A stretch of DNA of 64,000 bases, taken from contig CAKQGY010000005.1 in assembly GCA_934234055.1 (NCBI GenBank), forward strand, positions 25,825-89,824. The letters run 5' to 3'. A program made the translations under genes and the position numbers. How positions within the stretch are numbered: the first letter of the stretch is position 1; every line of letters starts with the position of its first letter. This document shows, piece by piece, positions 43,968-52,529 of the stretch. Under the pieces are notes generated by a model. It worked only from the letters and a program-made list of their open reading frames with translations. It ran no database searches and was not told the origin of the DNA. Source of the stretch: an uncultured Alphaproteobacteria bacterium. Lineage in GTDB: Bacteria; Pseudomonadota; Alphaproteobacteria; CAAHEQ01; UBA3637.

Positions 43968-44593
43968 AACCGGATTTGATTTTATGGGACTGGGATAACA
44001 CTTTAATGGATACGCGTCCGGCGGCTGCCCGGGCGTTGATCGAGACGGCGGCCCAATCCGGTGCTCCCGCGCCCACACAACAGGATATCACCGATGTGAT
44101 TGGCTCTCATCTGGGGCAGTATTGGTTTGATACCTATGGAGATCAGGCGATTGAAAAAATAGATTTATTCCTCAGGTTGTATCAAACGCATGCCGATATG
44201 ATTACTCCCTATGAAACGGCCAAACCATTGTTGCGTTGGGTTCAGGCCAAAGGGATTCGCCAAATAGTCACCAGCAACAAAAATCAGGAAATAATAGATG
44301 CCGAGGCCGATCGTTTTCAATTGCGCCCGTATTTTGAAAAAATTGTCGGTGTGCGGCATCATGAAAATGCCAAGCCCTCTCCGGCGTATGCCCGAACGGC
44401 TTTGGGGCTTGATTGGCCGGCGCATATGATGGTGATCGGCGATGGTGAGTCGGATATGCAGTTTGCCCGGATGATCGGTGCGTTCGGCCTGTTCATTCGG
44501 CCAGATAATCGCCCGGTGCCGTTTTCGTATGATGCCAAAGTGGATGATCTGAGGGGCGTTTGGCAGTATTTACAAAAATATTTTGGAGTATAG
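43964..44593 (+). CDS. HAD-superfamily hydrolase (phosphoglycolate phosphatase-like)
   Basis: A 209-residue HAD phosphatase. Motif I is ILWDWDNTLMD (nucleophile Asp near 9, acid Asp near 11), motif II is IVTSNKN, and motif III/IV is IGDGESDMQFARMIG. The helical cap (about 18-80) fits subclass IA such as Gph. The substrate cannot be read. It overlaps the gene before it by four bases and ends one base before the transporter start. Confidence 0.88.
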   Translation: MKPDLILWDWDNTLMDTRPAAARALIETAAQSGAPAPTQQDITDVIGSHLGQYWFDTYGDQAIEKIDLFLRLYQTHADMITPYETAKPLLRWVQAKGIRQIVTSNKNQEIIDAEADRFQLRPYFEKIVGVRHHENAKPSPAYARTALGLDWPAHMMVIGDGESDMQFARMIGAFGLFIRPDNRPVPFSYDAKVDDLRGVWQYLQKYFGV

Positions 44594-44594
44594 T

Positions 44595-45983
44595 ATGCGA
44601 TCACATTGGGGATCTAAACTTGGATTTATTTTGGCATCTGCCGGTTCGGCGATAGGTTTGGGGAACATCTGGCGCTTTCCGTATTTAGCGGGGCTTTACG
44701 GCGGTGGTATTTTCCTGCTGGCTTATTTGGTTTGTGTGGGCACATTGGGCTATTTTTTGCTGACGGCTAAGTTGACTTTCGGGCGCACGGCTCAAACAAA
44801 CCTGGTGGATGGATTTCGCGTTGTGGGTGCCAAAGCCGGTGTCTCGGTCTCGCCGATCTGGGGAATACTAGGCGGCTGGTTAGGGGTGTTTAATGCTTTG
44901 TTGGTGGCGGCGGTCTATGTCGTTGTGATTGGTTGGACGGCCTCCTATGTATTCAGTGGTGGTGCACGGTGGCTGGGGTTATCGACGCATCCGATTGATG
45001 CCGCTTTGTTTCAAGAGTTAACCGGTTCGTTCTTGCGTCAGTTGTTTTGGGGAGTCTGCTGTATTGTGCTCACTTCGCTTGTTATTATCAAGGGTGTCAA
45101 GAAAGGGATAGAGCGTGTTTCGTTATGGTTGATGCCGATTTTATTTGTTTTGCTGCTGTTTATGGTTTTATGGATGATTTTCCTGCCGGGTACCGAACGC
45201 GGGATTTTATTTTTCCTGCGGCCCGATTTATCGCGCGCCGGCTGGACGGATACCGGTTTTGATGTTCAGGTATTCGCCGATTTGATCTTGGCGGCTTTGG
45301 GACAGGCGATTTATTCTCTTTCGCTGGGTATGGGTGTGATGTTTATTTACGGATCCTATTTATCTCAGGACAGCGATATTAAAAAGTCCGCGCGCTGGAT
45401 TGTCGGGTTGGATACTTTGGTGGCTGTTTTGTCGGGCTTGATCGTGATGCCGGCTGTTTTTGCGTTTAATCTGGAACCGACTCAAGGTCCCGGCCTTAGT
45501 TTCATCAGCCTTCCCCTGATTTTTGAGCAAATGACCGGCGGTCGATTTTTAATGTTTTTATTTTTTGTGTTGCTGTTTTTGGCAGCTTTGACCTCACTTA
45601 TTTCCATTTATGAAGCGATTGTCAGCCTTTTGATAGATAAACTCTCTTTATCGCGACCGGCGGCCACTGGTCTGACGGCGGCCTTGAATATAACGGGTGT
45701 TGCCATTGTGTTGGCTTCTATGACCGAGGTTTTACCTTTGCGCTTATGTGGTAAGAATCTGTTTGACTTTATGGATAAATTGACCGGCTCCTTTACCATA
45801 AATATCATGGTTTTTGTGTGTTGCCTGTTTATGGGATGGCGCGTTTTTCCGGCACTGATTCAAAATCTCGGGCAAGGCAGTGGTGGCCGTCAATCATGGG
45901 TCTTTCGGGCGTATCTTCGATTGATCTTGCGTTGGTTGGTTCCGCTGATTATGCTGACATTATTTGTTGTGGCGCTGAGTTGA
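44595..45983 (+). CDS. Sodium-dependent transporter of the NSS/SNF family
   Basis: Neurotransmitter:sodium symporter family member, 462 residues and about 11-12 helices. The first helix carries the sodium/substrate-site block LGFILASAGSAIGLGNIWRFPYL (key residues GSAIGLGNIWRFP). Later the SLGMGVMFIYGSYL block of helix 6 is seen. Substrates are usually amino acids. ATG 44595 follows TTGGAG; the TTG 12 bases earlier was rejected. The last 24 bases overlap the convergent kinase gene. Confidence 0.93.
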   Translation: MRSHWGSKLGFILASAGSAIGLGNIWRFPYLAGLYGGGIFLLAYLVCVGTLGYFLLTAKLTFGRTAQTNLVDGFRVVGAKAGVSVSPIWGILGGWLGVFNALLVAAVYVVVIGWTASYVFSGGARWLGLSTHPIDAALFQELTGSFLRQLFWGVCCIVLTSLVIIKGVKKGIERVSLWLMPILFVLLLFMVLWMIFLPGTERGILFFLRPDLSRAGWTDTGFDVQVFADLILAALGQAIYSLSLGMGVMFIYGSYLSQDSDIKKSARWIVGLDTLVAVLSGLIVMPAVFAFNLEPTQGPGLSFISLPLIFEQMTGGRFLMFLFFVLLFLAALTSLISIYEAIVSLLIDKLSLSRPAATGLTAALNITGVAIVLASMTEVLPLRLCGKNLFDFMDKLTGSFTINIMVFVCCLFMGWRVFPALIQNLGQGSGGRQSWVFRAYLRLILRWLVPLIMLTLFVVALS

Positions 45984-46529
45984 CAGGAACTTGCGGATAA
46001 TGCGATCAGCCACTTCTTCCGGCGTGCAGGCCGTTGTGTCCAGCACATAGTCAAAGTTTTCATCATTATCAATATCCACATGATAGATTCGCTTGAACCG
46101 AGCTACTTCCGACGCCCGTCGTGCCCGCAGAGCCGCGACAGCTTCTTGAACCGAGGCGCATTTTTTTTCGCCGGTGCGCAGTGTGTCGTGAAAGATTCGC
46201 TCGCCTGCGACGGCGGTATCCACATTCAGTTTGACCTTGAACGAAGCAGGCACAAAGAAGAAAGCCATACGTGAATCAATAATGATATTTTTGTTGGGCA
46301 CGCTGTTAAAGTGTTGAAAAACGCCGTCAATTTCCTGATCAACAGACGGATCCCGATCGGCCAATTGATTCAGTTCCAATGTCGTAATGCCGCGTTTTTT
46401 GGCAATCTTCCGTTGAGCATCACCGGTTGAGTAATAGTCATATCCCAGTTTGCGGGCCATAATTTTGGCGACCGTAGACTTCCCGCTTCCCAGCTGTCCT
46501 GAAATTGTAATCGCGTGAAATGGATTCAT
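45960..46529 (-). CDS. Cytidylate kinase-like P-loop kinase
   Basis: A 189-residue P-loop kinase with Walker A ISGQLGSGKSTVAK (about 9-22), then LGYDYYSTGDAQRKIAKKRG, IIIDSRMAFFF and a lid/helix segment RRASEVARFKRIYHVDI. The pattern resembles archaeal-type Cmk and Cmk-like proteins more than the longer bacterial Cmk, so a dedicated CMP kinase role is not certain. Its 3' end overlaps the NSS gene by 24 bases in convergent orientation. Confidence 0.82.
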   Translation of the reverse strand: MNPFHAITISGQLGSGKSTVAKIMARKLGYDYYSTGDAQRKIAKKRGITTLELNQLADRDPSVDQEIDGVFQHFNSVPNKNIIIDSRMAFFFVPASFKVKLNVDTAVAGERIFHDTLRTGEKKCASVQEAVAALRARRASEVARFKRIYHVDIDNDENFDYVLDTTACTPEEVADRIIRKFLSTQRHNK

Positions 46530-46605
46530 TGATATCTCCTTTACGGCGTATCATAGCCAAATCCATTCCAAAAATCAACGATTATTTTTATTACATTATG
46601 CCACC

Positions 46606-46891
46606 TTTAATCTGCCGATGGCCTGGTTTGGGTGACAATATGCGTGTGTTGGAATGGATTGTCCGACTCACAGCGGGCTGCGCCCAGGCCCCGAGATTGC
46701 TTTGGGTCTGAAAATGACTCCCAAGCAATTTGATGCTTTGATGAGCGTGAACACCGCTTTGGCGTTGCAAGACATCGGTGTGATTGCCGAACATTGTAAA
46801 AAAATTCCATAAAGGCGACCGTTTACCGATTGAACTGGACGTCGAGTTGTTTTTGCTCAGCGAGCAGCTTAAAAAGTATACCTGGGACTAA
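46606..46891 (+). pseudogene. pckG: Decayed 3' end of GTP-type PEP carboxykinase
   Basis: Conceptual translation in three frames gives the C-terminus of PckG: RWPGLGDNMRVLEWIV (from about 46609), then after a frame change GLKMTPKQFDALMSV (about 46705-46746) leading to IAEHCKK, and after a second shift at an A7 run GDRLPIELDVELFLL and a final KKYTWD with TAA at 46889-46891. The order matches the family C-terminus (WPGFGDNMRVLKWI.. LTPEQF.. GDRLP). The rest of the roughly 600-residue gene is absent, so this is a remnant left after deletion. Loss of this step of gluconeogenesis, or a second intact copy elsewhere, follows. Confidence 0.85.
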
Positions 46892-46897
46892 ATCATA

Positions 46898-46937
46898 GAA
46901 ACAGTGGAATAAGCATCTGCTTATCCCACTGTTTTTA
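46898..46937. terminator. Bidirectional terminator hairpin
   Basis: A long stem (AACAGTGG-ATAAGCA with TGCTTAT-CCACTGTT, one mismatch, 2-base loop) with T run on the plus side and TTTCTAT on the minus side. It lies between the pckG remnant and the end of the cysteine-rich gene, serving both. Confidence 0.8.
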
Positions 46938-46947
46938 CAGGCTGTTT

Positions 46948-49227
46948 CTAATCGAGGATCTTCCCGCCGGAACAGGTCTTTCCGGTCGGACAATTATAAC
47001 AGCTGGTTCCGTGATCATCGTTTTTGCTGACCGCTTTGGCGTATTTTCCCTCAGCGCACACCGTGCAAGACGATGCCCCGGTTTTACTCATTTTACCATC
47101 ACTTGCCCAGCAATCGCCGGCGATTTTCCCGTCCGAGCAATATCGCCCCGCAGGACATATTGCACAGCTGGTTCCATTCTGACTGGTATTGTTGCTCGGC
47201 TTGGCATAGGTTCCCTCAGCGCATACCGTGCAAGACGATGCCCCGGCTTCACTCATTTGACCATTAGCTGCCACACAATCCCCGGCGATTTTCCCGTTTG
47301 CACAGTATTGTCCCGCCGGACAAGAGGCACAGGAAGATGCTGTTTGGGCATATTTCCCGACACCGCAAATTGCACAGGATGTTTGCTGGGTCTTTTCGCT
47401 TACCTCACCTTTTGTCGGATCACAGGCTGTTGCCACCCCGTTCATACAGGCAAATCCTGCCTTACAGGATTCACAGCGTATTCCAAAACCGTCACCATTC
47501 GGTAAAGCAAATCTTCCGTTACCGCAACGCGTGCAGACATTGTTTTGTCCGATATAGCCCTCACTGGCTTTACACCCGCGCCGAATCCCGTTTTCACACG
47601 TATAGCCAGTTGGACAGTCAATACATGACTTACCGTCTTTTGTGTATTTCCCATTCGGGCAGATCGAGCAACTTGCAGATCCGGTTTCACTGACATATTC
47701 ACCTTTTTCGGGATCACAATCATATTTTTCATTATTAATACAGTATGATCCTTTCGGGCAAGTTATGCAGGTGAGACCATCTTGGGAATACGATCCATTG
47801 GAACACTTTTCCAAACACTGTTGTTTATCGACCGAGATATACCCGTTATCACAATTCCGGCATTCTTCTGCGGTTGAAAAGCCCGTACCATACGAAGTTG
47901 CGCTCTTCCCCGGGCAAGTATGCTTTCCGCCCGATTTACAATAATAACCGACCGGGCAAATTTCCGGTTTGCCGTCCCAGCAAATAAAACCATCCGGACA
48001 GCAGATCCCCGATGAGCAAGTGCACTGATAACATATTCTGCCGTCACTCAACGGATATGATTGAACAATTGTTTCCGAACATTTTTCCAATGTATAACCC
48101 GCCTCACAGACTTCTTTTTTACGACATTGATAGCAGGTTGTTCCGTCGGCCAATTCCCGCTGATACTCAACATCATATTGACTTTCATCACAGGGCGTTT
48201 TGCCATTATTATATGTTTTGTCTGACGGACAATCACAGTGGCTTAATGTTTGTGTCGGACATCCGTTCTCATCGATCCCCGTGGTATAGGTGCATGCCGA
48301 ATCTCGTTGCGGTAATCCCGGACACTTGCATACATTATTCGTCGTATCACAGGTTGTTTTTCCATCGGTGCGTCCGGCACAATCCGTATCTTCATTACAT
48401 TCTACGCATTCGCCTTTGGCTTCATTCCAGACGCCTGTTTCACATGTTTGAGAACTGCATGCGCAAGTTTTCGGGTCTTGATTTTGACCGGCCGGACAAC
48501 TTTTGCGACATACGCACTGATTGTTCCGGCACTGATGCGTCCCGCGCGGGCAATCTCCCTTGTTCGTTAAAGACACCCCCGACGGTTCCTCTCCGTCTGC
48601 CAGGCACAACATACCTGCCGTGCAGCATGTATATCCGTTGGCGTTATTCGTCTTACAGGTCCAAACCTGTGTCGGCTGACAGGTCGGATTGTTCCGATCC
48701 ACCACCTTCACATCTTTCTTCGTAATCAAATCCGCCGCAAACACAAAAGTCAAATCCACTGTCCCCTCTCCGGCACAAATCGCCGTATCACCCGTATATT
48801 GGGTATTCCCCGCATACACTTCCACCGGCAACTGCCAGTTCAGGTTCATCACATTCTCACACACCTGCGGCGATACTCCGGCTACCTGCACCGAAAAATA
48901 AGTCTTCTCATCGTTATAGCCCGTATTACTCACCGTCGTGGCATAGTCCTCTATCGTTCCCCCGGTTTGAGCCACCACTGCATCTGCTATTTCCATTGTC
49001 CTATTCATACCGGACAGGCGCAACCGGCTCCCGACCAATGCTCGCTCTTCCACCCCGTCAATAATCCGATTCGCTCGCCACCGATCCATCGCCCAGTTAA
49101 ACCCGGCTATCCCCCCAATGGTCAGCACCCCCATAATCGCCAATACACCCAGCATCTCTACCATACTCCGACCCGATTCGGAACATGCCTTTGAATCCCA
49201 CGCCCCGGAGCGCCGGCTGAAGTTCAT
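46948..49227 (-). CDS. Large cysteine-rich prepilin-like protein with tandem repeats
   Basis: A 759-residue protein from ATG 49227, chosen because it gives the same 19-residue leader ending SESG as paralogue B, then RSMVEMLGVLAIMGVLTIGG (Glu at +5). A short pseudopilin-like head follows (about 45-160, ending near NPTCQPTQVWTCKT). The rest is a string of cysteine modules. The last third resembles ephrin-receptor/TNFR-like CxxCPxGxYCxxG units (ICPAGRYCSDGKIAGDC, SCTVCAEGKYAKA) with 55-residue tandem repeats. No Shine-Dalgarno precedes 49227; a perfect one precedes an ATG at 49322, whose frame is broken by a C13 tract. Exported, disulfide-rich and probably phase-variable; function unknown. Confidence 0.85.
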   Translation of the reverse strand: MNFSRRSGAWDSKACSESGRSMVEMLGVLAIMGVLTIGGIAGFNWAMDRWRANRIIDGVEERALVGSRLRLSGMNRTMEIADAVVAQTGGTIEDYATTVSNTGYNDEKTYFSVQVAGVSPQVCENVMNLNWQLPVEVYAGNTQYTGDTAICAGEGTVDLTFVFAADLITKKDVKVVDRNNPTCQPTQVWTCKTNNANGYTCCTAGMLCLADGEEPSGVSLTNKGDCPRGTHQCRNNQCVCRKSCPAGQNQDPKTCACSSQTCETGVWNEAKGECVECNEDTDCAGRTDGKTTCDTTNNVCKCPGLPQRDSACTYTTGIDENGCPTQTLSHCDCPSDKTYNNGKTPCDESQYDVEYQRELADGTTCYQCRKKEVCEAGYTLEKCSETIVQSYPLSDGRICYQCTCSSGICCPDGFICWDGKPEICPVGYYCKSGGKHTCPGKSATSYGTGFSTAEECRNCDNGYISVDKQQCLEKCSNGSYSQDGLTCITCPKGSYCINNEKYDCDPEKGEYVSETGSASCSICPNGKYTKDGKSCIDCPTGYTCENGIRRGCKASEGYIGQNNVCTRCGNGRFALPNGDGFGIRCESCKAGFACMNGVATACDPTKGEVSEKTQQTSCAICGVGKYAQTASSCASCPAGQYCANGKIAGDCVAANGQMSEAGASSCTVCAEGTYAKPSNNTSQNGTSCAICPAGRYCSDGKIAGDCWASDGKMSKTGASSCTVCAEGKYAKAVSKNDDHGTSCYNCPTGKTCSGGKILD
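47052..47335. repeat. 165-bp (55-codon) tandem repeat inside the cysteine-rich gene
   Basis: Sequence from 47052 recurs at 47217 with high similarity (both begin CAGCGCA.ACCGTGCAAGACG and later share GGCGATTTTCCCGT). It encodes repeated SSCTVCAEG.. CPAGRYC-type modules. A further, more diverged unit lies downstream, toward 47400. Confidence 0.8.
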
Positions 49228-49277
49228 ACGAAAATACTTTAATAACGCATTATAACCACTTGAAAAACAAGAGTTAT

Positions 49278-49322
49278 TCACACATATGGGGGGGGGGGGG
49301 TATTGCCGGATAAAATATACAT
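49278..49322 (-). CDS. Leader ORF with C13 tract, out of frame in this sequence
   Basis: AAAGGAG ends seven bases before an ATG at 49322. The frame reads MYILSGNTPPPPYV and stops at TGA 49280-49278, because the C tract has 13 bases. With 14 or 11 C the same start would run in frame into the prepilin-like protein, adding about 32 residues to its leader. Other lengths stop early. So either this is an OFF state of a translational switch, or a leader ORF that tunes initiation at 49227. Confidence 0.5.
   Translation of the reverse strand: MYILSGNTPPPPYV
49288..49300. repeat. Homopolymer tract: 13 C on the coding strand
   Basis: Thirteen consecutive G on the plus strand (C on the minus strand), 61 bases upstream of the 49227 start. 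Tracts this long are classic slipped-strand mutation sites. The exact count may vary within a population or be misread in sequencing. Confidence 0.95.
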
Positions 49323-49393
49323 TTTGTGTCTCCTTTCTCAATCTGGAAAAATGTAATATATCTTTTTATAGCAGGCATTTTTGCCCCTGTCAA

Positions 49394-49418
49394 TAAAAAA
49401 AGTCCGCATAACGCGGAC
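49394..49418 (-). terminator. Terminator of the tRNA gene
   Basis: Minus-strand stem GTCCGC/GCGGAC with a 5-base loop followed by seven T, six bases after the tRNA 3' end. Confidence 0.85.
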
Positions 49419-49423
49419 AATTT

Positions 49424-49500
49424 TGGCGATCCCGGCAGGATTCGAACTTGCGACCCACAGCTTAGAAGGCTGTTGCTCTATCCAACTGAGCTACGGGACC
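49424..49500 (-). tRNA. tRNA-Arg (anticodon TCT)
   Basis: A 77-base gene including the encoded CCA. The acceptor stem is GGTCCCG/CGGGATC with discriminator G. The D arm is GCTC AGTTGGATA GAGC, the anticodon stem-loop CAGCC TTCTAAG with TCT in the loop, and the T arm contains GTTCGAATCC. Anticodon TCT reads AGA/AGG. It has its own promoter and terminator and lies between the cysteine-rich gene and the methyltransferase gene. Confidence 0.96.
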
Positions 49501-49509
49501 ATGGGCTTT

Positions 49510-49538
49510 ATTCTATATCAAAACATGCCCGTTGTCAA
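49510..49538 (-). promoter_or_regulatory. Promoter of tRNA-Arg
   Basis: Minus-strand TTGACA (49538-49533), 17-base spacer, TAGAAT (49515-49510), placing the start a few bases before the mature tRNA 5' end. Confidence 0.85.
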
Positions 49539-49548
49539 GTGCTTTTTA

Positions 49549-50268
49549 TTAAATGCTTAGAGCTTCTCCCGCACGCAACAAAGCCTCGGCCTGCGAGGTG
49601 CGCGTATTCCGGGCGGTATGCAAAATCAGCGGCGGATATAAAGTCAAAGGCTGCCGACTGTCCAACCACCCGCGCACAATAATTCGCTTGGCCGGTTGCC
49701 CAGATTTGGACGCCAGCGGTATGATTTCCAGTTTGCCCAACCGTCTGTCCAAAGCCGTCAAAATTTCGGGCAAAGCCTCGGCCCGGTGAATCAGGGTCAG
49801 ACTCCCCTTGGCGCGAATATGCCGCAAACAAAAATCCAGCCAGACCCGCAGAGGAACCCGCTCTTGATACGCCAAGGCTGTTTGCTTGTTTGCACGCGCG
49901 ACCGGCTCGGTATAAAAGGGCGGATTGCTGACGACATGGTGAAATTGTTTCCCATGCAGGGGCGAAAGATGCTCTTGCACATCGGCCAATACAGTCCGCA
50001 GATCAAAGTGATTTAAATGCGCATTTTCCCGGGCCAAGGCCAGCAGATCTTCCTGTATGTCCAAGCCTGTTAAAGTCAGCCCTGCCACCCGGGCATTCAG
50101 GCACGCTGCAATCACACCGTTTCCCGTTCCGACGTCCAGGACAGTCTCTCCCGATTGTGCCGGAACCGCTGCCGCCACCAGCACGGAATCCGAAGTTGCC
50201 CGCAGCCCTTTTGCCGGCTGTTTCAAGCGCACCCGTCCGCCCAAAAAGTCATCAATCGTTGTGTCCAT
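49549..50268 (-). CDS. TrmN6-like SAM-dependent methyltransferase
   Basis: A 239-residue class I methyltransferase of the YfiC/TrmN6 type, which N6-methylates A37 of tRNA1(Val). The family N-terminus DDFLGGRVRLKQPAKGLRATSD is followed by the SAM motif VLDVGTGNGVIAACL (about 41-55) and the catalytic NPPFY (about 116), typical of N6-adenine enzymes. The start at 50268 is preferred (GGGA upstream) over 50277; both overlap the pgi 3' end. Exact target not proven. Confidence 0.87.
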   Translation of the reverse strand: MDTTIDDFLGGRVRLKQPAKGLRATSDSVLVAAAVPAQSGETVLDVGTGNGVIAACLNARVAGLTLTGLDIQEDLLALARENAHLNHFDLRTVLADVQEHLSPLHGKQFHHVVSNPPFYTEPVARANKQTALAYQERVPLRVWLDFCLRHIRAKGSLTLIHRAEALPEILTALDRRLGKLEIIPLASKSGQPAKRIIVRGWLDSRQPLTLYPPLILHTARNTRTSQAEALLRAGEALSI

Positions 50269-51874
50269 AGTTCCCATGCCGTTGTTTGCGAATGCGTGTA
50301 ATCAGGGCATTTGTGGAACAATCGTGATGTAATTCGGTTTTCGGATTTTGCAGTTCCGGGATAATTTTCTTGGCCAATTGCTTGCCTAATTCCACACCCC
50401 ACTGATCAAAGCTGTCAATGCCCCAGATAATGCCGGATACAAAGACCTTGTGCTCATACAGTGCAATCAAACTACCCAGGTTTTTCGGCGTCAGCTTGTC
50501 CATTAAAATCGTTGTGCTGGGGCGATTGCCTTCAAAGGCCTTAAAGGGGATTAAATCTTCGCTGACCCCCTCGGCCCGCAATTCTTCCGGCGTTTTCCCT
50601 TTCATCAGAGCCTCGGGTTGTGCCACAAAATTTGCCAGCAGCATATCCTGGTGATCTCCTGTTTCGTTCAAGGAATCCACCGCCGCGATAAAGTCTGCCG
50701 GAATGCGGTGTGTACCCTGGTGGATCAATTGATAAAACGAGTGTTGTCCGTTCGTTCCCGGTTCACCGAACAGAATTGCCCCGGTGCGATAATCCACCTC
50801 GCGTCCGGATTTTTTAACGGACTTCCCGTTGCTTTCCATATCCAGTTGCTGCAAATATGCCGGCAAGCGTCTCAGGTATTGATCATACGGCAGCACCGCA
50901 TATCCTTCGCATTCCAGATAAGTGCTATACCACACCGACAGTAAGCCCATAATCACGGGCATATTCTGCCGCAAGGGCGCGGTTTGAAAATGTTTGTCCA
51001 TTTCATAAGCCCCCGTCAACAGGTCTGTAAAGCCGTCATATCCGATCGCCAGCATAATGGACAACCCGATGGCCGACCACATGGAATAGCGCCCGCCCAC
51101 AAAGTCCCAAAAAACGAACATATTGTCGGTGTCAATGCCGAATTCGGCAACGGCCGGTGCATTTGTTGATACGGCCACAAAGTGTCTGGCCACGGCCTCT
51201 TCTCCCAATGTATTCACCAGCCACTGACGCGCCGTTTTGGCATTCGTTAGGGTTTCCAGCGTTGTAAAGGTCTTGGACGAAATAATAAACAAAGTGGTTT
51301 CTGGATGACATGTTTTCAGGTTTTCCATCATATCCGTGCCGTCTACATTAGAGACAAAATGGAACGACAGATCCGGCGTCTTGTAATGCTTTAACGCTTC
51401 CACCGCCATGGCCGGTCCCAAGTCCGATCCACCAATCCCGATATTCACAATGTCGGTGATGCGTTTGCCTGTGGCGCCCAACCATTTGCCCGACCGTACC
51501 CGATCCGTCCAATCGTGCATTTTACCCAGCACCGCATTGATTTCTGGCATTATATCGTGCCCATCCACATAAATTGGGTGATTATCGCGATTACGTAAAG
51601 CCGTATGTAACACGGCACGGTGCTCGGTCGTGTTGATTTTTTTACCTGTAAACATATCGGCAATGGCGGCTTTCAAGTCCGATTCTTCGGCCAGTTTGAT
51701 CAGTAAATCCATCGTCTCGGCCGTGATGTTGTTCTTGGAATAATCAAATAAAAAGTTCTGCCAGTCAATATGGAAAGTATCAAAACGGTGCGGGTCTTTT
51801 TCAAACAAGTCCCGCAGGTGCGTTTCTTTAATTTGCTCGGCATGAGCAATCAGTTCTTCATAAATCGGTTTCAT
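50252..51874 (-). CDS. pgi: Glucose-6-phosphate isomerase
   Basis: Interconverts glucose 6-phosphate and fructose 6-phosphate. The 540 residues include KKINTTEHRAVLHTALR (about 75), NIGIGGSDLGPAMA (about 147), a segment DFVGGRYSMWSAIGL (about 263), EPGTNGQHSFYQLIHQGT (about 375) and a late block FDQWGVELGKQLAK (about 500). It follows the small lipoprotein gene with one base between, and overlaps the methyltransferase gene downstream, so lspA, lipoprotein, pgi and trmN6 form a leftward operon. Confidence 0.98.
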   Translation of the reverse strand: MKPIYEELIAHAEQIKETHLRDLFEKDPHRFDTFHIDWQNFLFDYSKNNITAETMDLLIKLAEESDLKAAIADMFTGKKINTTEHRAVLHTALRNRDNHPIYVDGHDIMPEINAVLGKMHDWTDRVRSGKWLGATGKRITDIVNIGIGGSDLGPAMAVEALKHYKTPDLSFHFVSNVDGTDMMENLKTCHPETTLFIISSKTFTTLETLTNAKTARQWLVNTLGEEAVARHFVAVSTNAPAVAEFGIDTDNMFVFWDFVGGRYSMWSAIGLSIMLAIGYDGFTDLLTGAYEMDKHFQTAPLRQNMPVIMGLLSVWYSTYLECEGYAVLPYDQYLRRLPAYLQQLDMESNGKSVKKSGREVDYRTGAILFGEPGTNGQHSFYQLIHQGTHRIPADFIAAVDSLNETGDHQDMLLANFVAQPEALMKGKTPEELRAEGVSEDLIPFKAFEGNRPSTTILMDKLTPKNLGSLIALYEHKVFVSGIIWGIDSFDQWGVELGKQLAKKIIPELQNPKTELHHDCSTNALITRIRKQRHGNYGHND

Positions 51875-51875
51875 T

Positions 51876-52040
51876 TTAATTTCCTTTTTCAGTTATCGAT
51901 TGATCCGGAATCACATCAAATTCGGGTGGCACGACAATAGAGCGCCCATCCACCACCTGAGTCGGTGTCAACTCCGGCTTTTTCGGAGCACATGCCCCGC
52001 ACAAAATACCCAAGCAAACAAGAATTATGATTTTTCGCAT
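51876..52040 (-). CDS. Tiny lipoprotein next to lspA (DUF3035/BamF-like position)
   Basis: A 54-residue reading frame not longer than many chance frames, but well supported. A signal peptide (MRKIIILVCLGILCGAC) ends in a lipobox with Cys17, and the mature part contains VVDGRSIVVPPEFDVIPD. The phrase VPPEFD after a lipobox is typical of the DUF3035 lipoproteins that follow lspA in alphaproteobacteria, where they are linked to outer-membrane assembly. Here it is shorter than the family. Its start overlaps the lspA stop by 16 bases, and pgi starts one base after it. Confidence 0.75.
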   Translation of the reverse strand: MRKIIILVCLGILCGACAPKKPELTPTQVVDGRSIVVPPEFDVIPDQSITEKGN

Positions 52041-52522
52041 TTTTTATTTCCCCACAGTGTTAAAATTAAAATCAGAACAACCCCGATACAAATCGCGCTG
52101 TCAGCGATGTTAAAGGCCGGCCAATGATATTCTCCGATATAGAAATCTAAAAAGTCCACCACGGCCCCCAGCCTCACCCGATCAATGATATTGCCGATGG
52201 CTCCCCCCAGGATCAAGGCCAAGCCCACACGCACCCGGCGATCTTTCTCCCGTCCCAGCCAGACGACAATTCCGATACAAAATGCCAAAGCCACCGCCGT
52301 TAAAATCCACGGCATCATGGCTGAATTTCCCGAAAACATAGAAAAGCTGATTCCCCGATTGCGCACAGAGACCAAGTTGAAAAACGGACACACCGTAACG
52401 CCGGTCCCTTGCGGGATATACACTAACATCAGCCCTTTCGTCAGCTGGTCCAAAACGATCACGATCAAACTTAAAATATAAATCATAACTTGTTTTATAC
52501 TCCAAATAAACGTAAAAGTCAT
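52025..52522 (-). CDS. lspA: Lipoprotein signal peptidase LspA
   Basis: Aspartyl protease of the inner membrane that removes signal peptides from lipidated prolipoproteins. The protein has four helices and the two catalytic Asp blocks: NIIDRVRLGAVVDFLDF and FNIADSAICIG. At 165 residues from ATG 52522 the length is normal; ATG 52486 (GGAG 13 bases upstream) is an alternative that removes 12 residues. It works downstream of Lgt (9890) on lipoproteins such as Pal and its own small neighbour. Confidence 0.94.
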   Translation of the reverse strand: MTFTFIWSIKQVMIYILSLIVIVLDQLTKGLMLVYIPQGTGVTVCPFFNLVSVRNRGISFSMFSGNSAMMPWILTAVALAFCIGIVVWLGREKDRRVRVGLALILGGAIGNIIDRVRLGAVVDFLDFYIGEYHWPAFNIADSAICIGVVLILILTLWGNKKCEKS

Positions 52523-52529
52523 CTTTTTT

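Noticed and set aside
48012..48725. Plus-strand frame of 237 codons opposite the cysteine-rich gene
   Set aside because: Its His/Arg/Cys-rich translation is the mirror of the cysteine codons on the other strand, with no start signal or family resemblance.
49228..49341. TTG start at 49341 extending the prepilin-like protein by 38 residues
   Set aside because: The TTG lies before the AAAGGAG site itself, so that ribosome-binding site would be inside the coding region; nothing supports initiation there.
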